Below are positions 59,191 through 64,000 of a DNA stretch of 64,000 nt, one piece after another. A program made the translations under genes and the position numbers. Each line of letters starts with the position of its first letter. Position 1 is the stretch's first letter. The notes below the pieces were generated by a model. That model saw nothing but the letters and a program-made list of their open reading frames with translations. It did not search any database and had not been told where the DNA came from. Source of the stretch: Warburgia ugandensis (Eukaryota; Streptophyta; Magnoliopsida; Canellales; Canellaceae); assembly GCA_035236585.1 (NCBI GenBank), contig CP141137.1, positions 8,634,327-8,698,326 on the forward strand. The letters are read 5' to 3'.

Positions 59191-59334
59191 CCTTGACGCA
59201 ATGGTACAGTGATGGTCACTGGTCATAAGTTCGAGGCCTAGAAACCGTCTCCCTATAGACCCTTTGTGGTCTGCCCCTTTTCTGAACTCTGCATACATGA
59301 GAGCTTCGTGCACTGGGCTGCCCTTTTCTTTTTT
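59185..59334 (+). mobile_element. Au SINE
   Basis: GGGGAGCCTTGACGCAATGG to GTGCACTGGGCTGCCCTTTT. GGTCTCATT is present before and after (about 59172 and 59339), a possible target duplication. An internal segment is missing. Confidence 0.83.
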
Positions 59335-60224
59335 ACGTGGTCTCATTTATGATGCTTGTAAGTTTTTCAATAAAATGCCTTAGTGGAATGTTATTTCTTG
59401 TACCTCCTTTTTGGTGTGTCAAAGACTAGGGATCCGGAGGAAGCTGTCAAAATTTATCGATGTATGAGACAGGAAGGAATCAGTTGTAATCAGAATTCGT
59501 TTGCAACCATGATTATTTCATGTGGGTTGCTAGATGATGAGTTATTTGGGCTACCAGGTTCTTGGTCATGTTGTAGTTTCTGGACTTGGAGTAATGTCTC
59601 CGTAGCAAATTGTCTTACATCCATGTTTGATAATTTTGGGAGCGTAGAGGGTGCAAAGTATCTCTTTGGTAGAAAATCTGAAATGGGGAAGGGGACTTCA
59701 TGGTCTTGTTGTTGAGGTTGGATCAATTCAGCTGTATCCATTTGCAATACTCTTGTTACTATGCGTACTGTTTCTGGCGGACTCAGAGATGCTGAATAGA
59801 TCTTTCTTTTGATGCCTGACAAGGATTTGATGTCATGGAATTCCATGATGGCCTCCTATGCTCAGATTGGGCAGTATAGAGATGCCCTGGACTTTGTTGC
59901 TGAACTATCAAGCTAGAGTAAGAATGAATCATGTAACTTTTGCTGCTGAATTGGCTTTATGTTCTACTTCAGAAACTTTGCGTGAGGGCAAAATGATTCA
60001 TGAACTTATAATCCATTCTGGTCTGAAAGAGGATTTGCTTGTGAGTCATGCCCTAATCACAATGCATGGTAAGTGCGGTTCAACTCATGAAGCCATATGT
60101 GTCTTCCGAACAATGCCTGAGAAGGACTTTGGTCTCATGGAATGCAATGGTAGGGGGACATGTGGAGAATGAAGAGAAGCAAGAGACTGTAGAATTTTGT
60201 AGTTTCATGAGAAGAGCAGGTACA

Positions 60225-60400
60225 GAAGGGGAGCGTTGGCGCAACGGTAAAAGTTGTCGTCGTGTGACCTTGAGGTCACGGGTTCAAGGCGTGGAAACAG
60301 CCTCTTGCAAAATGCAAGGTAAGGCTGTGTACTTTAGGCCCTTGTAGTCCGCCTCTTACCCTGCATAGGCGGGAGCTTTGTGCGCCGGGGCTGCCCTTTT
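60225..60400 (+). mobile_element. Au SINE, youngest-looking copy, perfect 18-bp target duplication
   Basis: 176 bp, closest to the family consensus as I remember it: GGGGAGCGTTGGCGCAACGG head with box A-like region, GTCACGGGTTCAAGGCG box B-like region (about 60275-60291), CTCTTGCAAAATGCAAGGTA, CGCCGGGGCTGCCCTTTT tail. ATGAGAAGAGCAGGTACA is identical at 60207-60224 and 60401-60418. It splits a PPR codon series (MRRAGT duplicated on both sides). Confidence 0.96.
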
Positions 60401-61827
60401 ATGAGAAGAGCAGGTACAAGAGCAAATTACATTACTATGGTAAACATTCTTGGTTCTTTTTCAATTCCAGTATGCATCTTTTTGAAGTTTGGGATCCCAT
60501 TCATGGACATATCATTTCAAGTGGATTTGAATTGGATGGTTTTATTCAGAACTTTCCTCTCTATATATGCAAAGTGCAGAGAACTTGGTTCTAGTAATTT
60601 TATCTTCAATGATTGGTTAAGAAAAAGGACGTGTCATGAATGCAATGATTGCTGCCAATGTCCATCGAGATAAAAGCGAGGAAGCTCTAAGTTGTTCATG
60701 AAAATGTGTTCGGCTGGATTGGAGTTAGATCAGTTCAGCCTCTCGACAGCTCTTGCTGCATTTGCAACCTTATCTTTGTTGGAGGAAGGACAATAGCTTC
60801 AATGTCTGATCATTAAGCAGGGCTTCAACTCGGATCTTCATGTGATAAATGCAGTTATGGAAAATGTAGGGAGATTGATAATGTACTGTAAGTTTGTCCA
60901 GAGATAAGCCAGAGGTCACGAATGGCTTGGAATAGTTTGATATCTTTGTTTGCCAGACATGGTTATTTGGAAGAAAGCTAGAGCTGCTTTCGGGAAATGC
61001 TAATAGCTGGAACAAACTAGACTGTGTTACCTTTGTTTCTTCTCTCAGCTTGCAACCATGCGGGTCTAGTGGATGAAGGTCTTGCGTACTTTGTGTTGAT
61101 GAAAACAGAATTTAGTATAGTCCCAAGACTAGAGCATTGCGTATGTATAGTTGATCTCCTTGAACATTCGGGGAGCCTTGTTGATGCCAAGAGGTTTATT
61201 GAGGAGATGCCTGTTGCCTCAACCGACCTTATTTTGGCATAGTTTATTAGCAGCCAGCAGAATCCATGGTAATTTGGAGCTAGGAAAGCAAGCAGCTGAA
61301 TGTCTTCTTCAGTTGTACCCTGCGGCTGATTCTGCTTATGTTCTTCTATCAAATGTGTGCGCTGTAAATGGAAGGTCAGATGATATAGAGACTGTTAGAA
61401 GTAGTATGCAATTAAATAATATTAAGAAGCACCCTGCCCACAATTGGATTAAGGTGAAGAATAAGGTCAGTACATTTGGTATGGGGAACCAGAATCACCC
61501 ACAGTGGAAGCAATTCATGCCAAGTTGGGGGAGCATTTGGGGATGATCAAAGAAGTTGGCTACGTAGCTGATACACCATTCCTCCTGCATGACATGGACA
61601 ATGAAGAAAAGGAAAACAATCTTGGGAATCATAGTGAGAAGCTTGACCTTGCATTTGGTTTGATCAGTATACCGGTAAGTGCAACTACCAAAGTTTTCAA
61701 GAACCTTCATGTTTGTGGTGATTGTCGTTTTGTCTATAAGTTAGCCAGTGCAGTTGTCTGCCTTGAAATCATATGAAGACTCTTACTGCTTTCATCACTT
61801 CAGTGGCGGGGAATGCCTGCTGGTACT

Positions 61828-61906
61828 CGAGACAGTTCCGGTCATTATTAATAGATGAGAGTTTGAGCAAACTGGAACTGGAGACAGTTCCGGTCATTAT
61901 TAATGG
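61828..61906. repeat. Short tandem duplication at the end of the PPR pseudogene
   Basis: GAGACAGTTCCGGTCATTAT followed by TAAT occurs at 61830 and 61882, 52 bp apart. Confidence 0.85.
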
Positions 61907-64000
61907 ACGAAAAAACAAGCGAGGAAGCCAAAGACAGATAAAGCAGCTAAACTATAAGACAAGTAAGCTTCTCCAGACCATACAAATGCTCGGCGAGCCC
62001 ATGCAAAAGGTTTAGTCAAGATATGCCAGATTCCACCAAGTATACAAATGGATCCTAACCATGCATGTCCACTAACTATGATTATCTCATTTTTGTTTTG
62101 TGCAGGAAAAAATTCTAGGACTCAAAATTGCCATTCTGCATATTGAATTTTTCTTCATAATCATTTACAGAGAAAAGATACTATAATTGTTTTTTTATCC
62201 TCTTGGGTTTTCGTTAGATGAATTTGGGTGGCACATGCAGTCCTTTGCTCTTTTTAACCATTTAGAAATAAAATAAGAATTGGGGGATTGGCCAAGAACG
62301 CATCTAAATCTGATAAACATTCTAATAGAAATTGAGGGCAATAAGATGCTGTTGAATTGCAATACTCCAAAAAGAAAACTCTCGTATAAGGTGGTAGCCT
62401 GAATGCAGCCAACGTACAGGTGGGTAGTTAGTACAGCTGAAGCCGGCTTGCTGGCAATCCGAAATATTCATTTCCTGGGTCACATTTTAAGTGTGCTATC
62501 TAGCAGCAGAAAATAGCAACTATTTGAGCATCGTTTCTCATTAATCCAATGCTGAAAGGATTGCACGGTATACCAGATCCGGTTAGCCGGCCACCGAAAG
62601 ACTGGCTCGGAGAAACTGAAGTCCAAAAACCCAATGAAAGTCCAAACCCATTCCCACGGTGCAATTCTGTGACAGAGCCTGAATAAAGACATTCTCATGT
62701 AAGTCGTAGACTCAAGTCGATCTCTTCTCGCTTCCATAAACTAACTGAAACAAAGTAAAAAAATTCCTTTATTTAATGGATTTTGTTTATTTTTCTTGAT
62801 TTGAAGGGGAGCCTTGGCGCAACGGTAAAAGTTGTCCTCCTGCGACCTTGACGTCACGGGTTCAAGGAGTGGAAACAGCCTCTTGTAAATGCAAGGTAAG
62901 ACTGTACTTTAGGCTCTTGTGGTCTACCCCTTCTCCAGACCCTGCGTAGGCATGAACTTCATGCACTGAGGCTGCCCTGGTTCATTTTTCTTGATTTCTG
63001 TTTGCAAATTGTAAACCTTACGTTGCCATCCAAAAAAACTAACCTGATTTAGTTTCAACTGATTGAAGAAGAGCTGAACAGGGCATATCCGCATATTGCT
63101 TCGAAATGCTATTCCTTCCGTATTGAATCAGATAAAAAATCGTCCCAGTTCCTTTGGGCACTGGATGGAGCTTTGGAAATGATTCGATTATGGAATCAAT
63201 AAATTTGCAAGCAGAAACATTGGATTCTTTCTCCAACCTCGATGGTAAACCAGAAAATGGAAGCTGTGCATGTTGTTGGTGGCATACCAGGGAGTTTTTC
63301 CCGGAATCTCGAGACATGGGTAATTTCTGTCATCTTAGAAAACCAAAAAGGCTGCTTTAAATGTATGACTATGGTTAAAACTAGTTTTGACGTTGATGGC
63401 TACTGTCTCTCTGTTTGTTTTTAACCAGAAGTTTTGCTAGAAGGGCTCGTCCTGAAATTAACAACAAGGGAGACACATGCTCTCCTAAATCTAATCTGCG
63501 GCAACAAAGAAAGCAGCAAGTACTATGCAGGCAACCCAAGAGTCGGATTTGGGTTGCTTTCATGGATTAATGTTACGATTTACTATTTTTAAGTGCATTG
63601 TGGTTTGTGGGTCATTATCTACAATCTAATTATGTCAATTAGGGTTTTATTATATTACATGTGTGGGTTGTCTGCAGCTTGTTAGTGTATAAAGTTGAGG
63701 CTTTTTGAATCATGGTTCCTAATTCAATTTTCTATCGTAAATTATTGTTGCTTTTGTCCAGCTGCTCTTATGAGTTTTTGGTTAATTATTAGCCCTTTGT
63801 TACAGTGAAGCAAAATATGTTTTCTCTTACTTTTGTATCTTGACTACATTTCTTGCTTCCATTTCTTACAATTAAGTATTTTATCGACTATTTTACAATG
63901 TAGTCCCTGATTAAAGTAGGATTGTGGACCTTGAGTCATGCAATGTGGTCTGTCTTTTGTCATAACCAAAAGTTCTAATGCGAGCTACAGCAAGAAGATG
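61907..64000. other. Intergenic region, one SINE
   Basis: No supported gene. Open frames at 62480-62737 (minus), 63039-63317 (minus) and 63154-63360 (plus) show no domain I recognise. Confidence 0.5.
62805..62983 (+). mobile_element. Au SINE with 14-bp target duplication
   Basis: AGGGGAGCCTTGGCGCAACG head to GCACTGAGGCTGCCCTGGTT. ATTTTTCTTGATTT is at 62789-62802 and 62984-62997. Confidence 0.93.

Larger units (their letters stand above)
58742..61840 (+). pseudogene. DYW-class PPR pseudogene, At1g16480-like
   Basis: Scattered frames follow a PLS-class PPR protein like Arabidopsis At1g16480: GWCQEAVQLFHDM and VFVIASLMTACTHS (58840-58945); a LYGAYGL block (about 59010 and again about 59165); EGISCNQNSFATMIISCGLL and FGSVEGAKYLF (59478-59675); KDLMSWNSMMASYAQI (59822-59865); NHVTFAAELALCSTSETLRE (59920-59985); YITMVNILGS (60429-60460); TFVSSLSACNHAGLVDEGLA-like (about 61035-61090); IHGNLELGKQAAECLLQLYP (61260-61320); WIKVKNKVSTFGMGNQNHPQ (61445-61505); GYVADTPFLLHDMDNEEKEN and FKNLHVCGDCRFVYK (61555-61740). 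The terminal DYW tail is garbled. Dozens of frameshifts and stops; three SINE sequences interrupt it. Intact relatives edit organellar RNA. Confidence 0.85.

Noticed and set aside
5115..62983. Au SINE heads as functional tRNA genes
   Set aside because: Box A/B-like sequences are present, but no cloverleaf with anticodon and acceptor stems can be drawn in the copies I inspected.

Overview
This is plant nuclear DNA. It has spliced genes with GT/GC-AG introns, kilobase introns full of transposons, plant retrotransposon lineages (Athila, Copia, chromovirus-type gag), an RTE-type LINE, and an unusually dense set of Au-type SINEs. It looks like a flowering plant with a fairly large, repeat-rich genome. 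Long introns and old, decayed repeats would suit a woody magnoliid or early-diverging eudicot, but the species cannot be told from sequence alone.

Layout. 1-16062 is a retrotransposon pile-up: (a) a decayed Athila-like pol (1-1636) broken into (b) a gag-protease-only LTR element with PBS, PPT and both LTRs, the 5' one truncated (1637-4821); (c) a Copia pol tail split by an Au SINE (4844-5430) with probable LTR sequence behind it; (d) a complete but dead Copia element with 5-bp target duplications CAATA (5835-16062), split in its integrase/RT interval by (e) a 5.5-kb TG...CA insertion that looks like a giant solo LTR (8359-13868). 16063-18421 is intergenic with three SINEs.

18422-26370 holds a complete four-exon minus-strand gene for the mitochondrial glycine-cleavage H protein (GDH2 type, 154 aa). 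Upstream of it on the same strand is a broken PPR gene closest to Arabidopsis At2g35130. In Arabidopsis GDH2 (At2g35120) and At2g35130 are also neighbours, so this looks like conserved microsynteny in which the PPR partner has died.

26371-36000 is intergenic: SINEs, GA microsatellites, a 61-bp duplication and two truncated LINE tails.

36006-56163 is the main gene of the window, a plus-strand, roughly 20-kb gene for a 1405-residue coiled-coil, tail-anchored protein of the PICC/PICL family (Arabidopsis At2g32240/At1g05320). I reconstruct a probable non-coding first exon, a 39-bp first coding segment, a 3228-bp coiled-coil exon, five short exons, a GC-AG intron, and a 7-kb intron carrying an antisense RTE LINE, Copia debris and a MITE.

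56164-64000 contains more SINEs and a decayed DYW-type PPR pseudogene (At1g16480-like, about 58742-61840), which was hit by two or three SINEs, one with a perfect 18-bp target duplication.

Only the H-protein gene and the coiled-coil gene appear intact. They share no pathway and there is no operon-like logic. I saw no CRISPR, rRNA, tRNA or prokaryote-type system. The most notable signals are the SINE swarm with readable insertion histories, the reconstructed long gene with its non-canonical intron, and the decayed half of a conserved gene pair.
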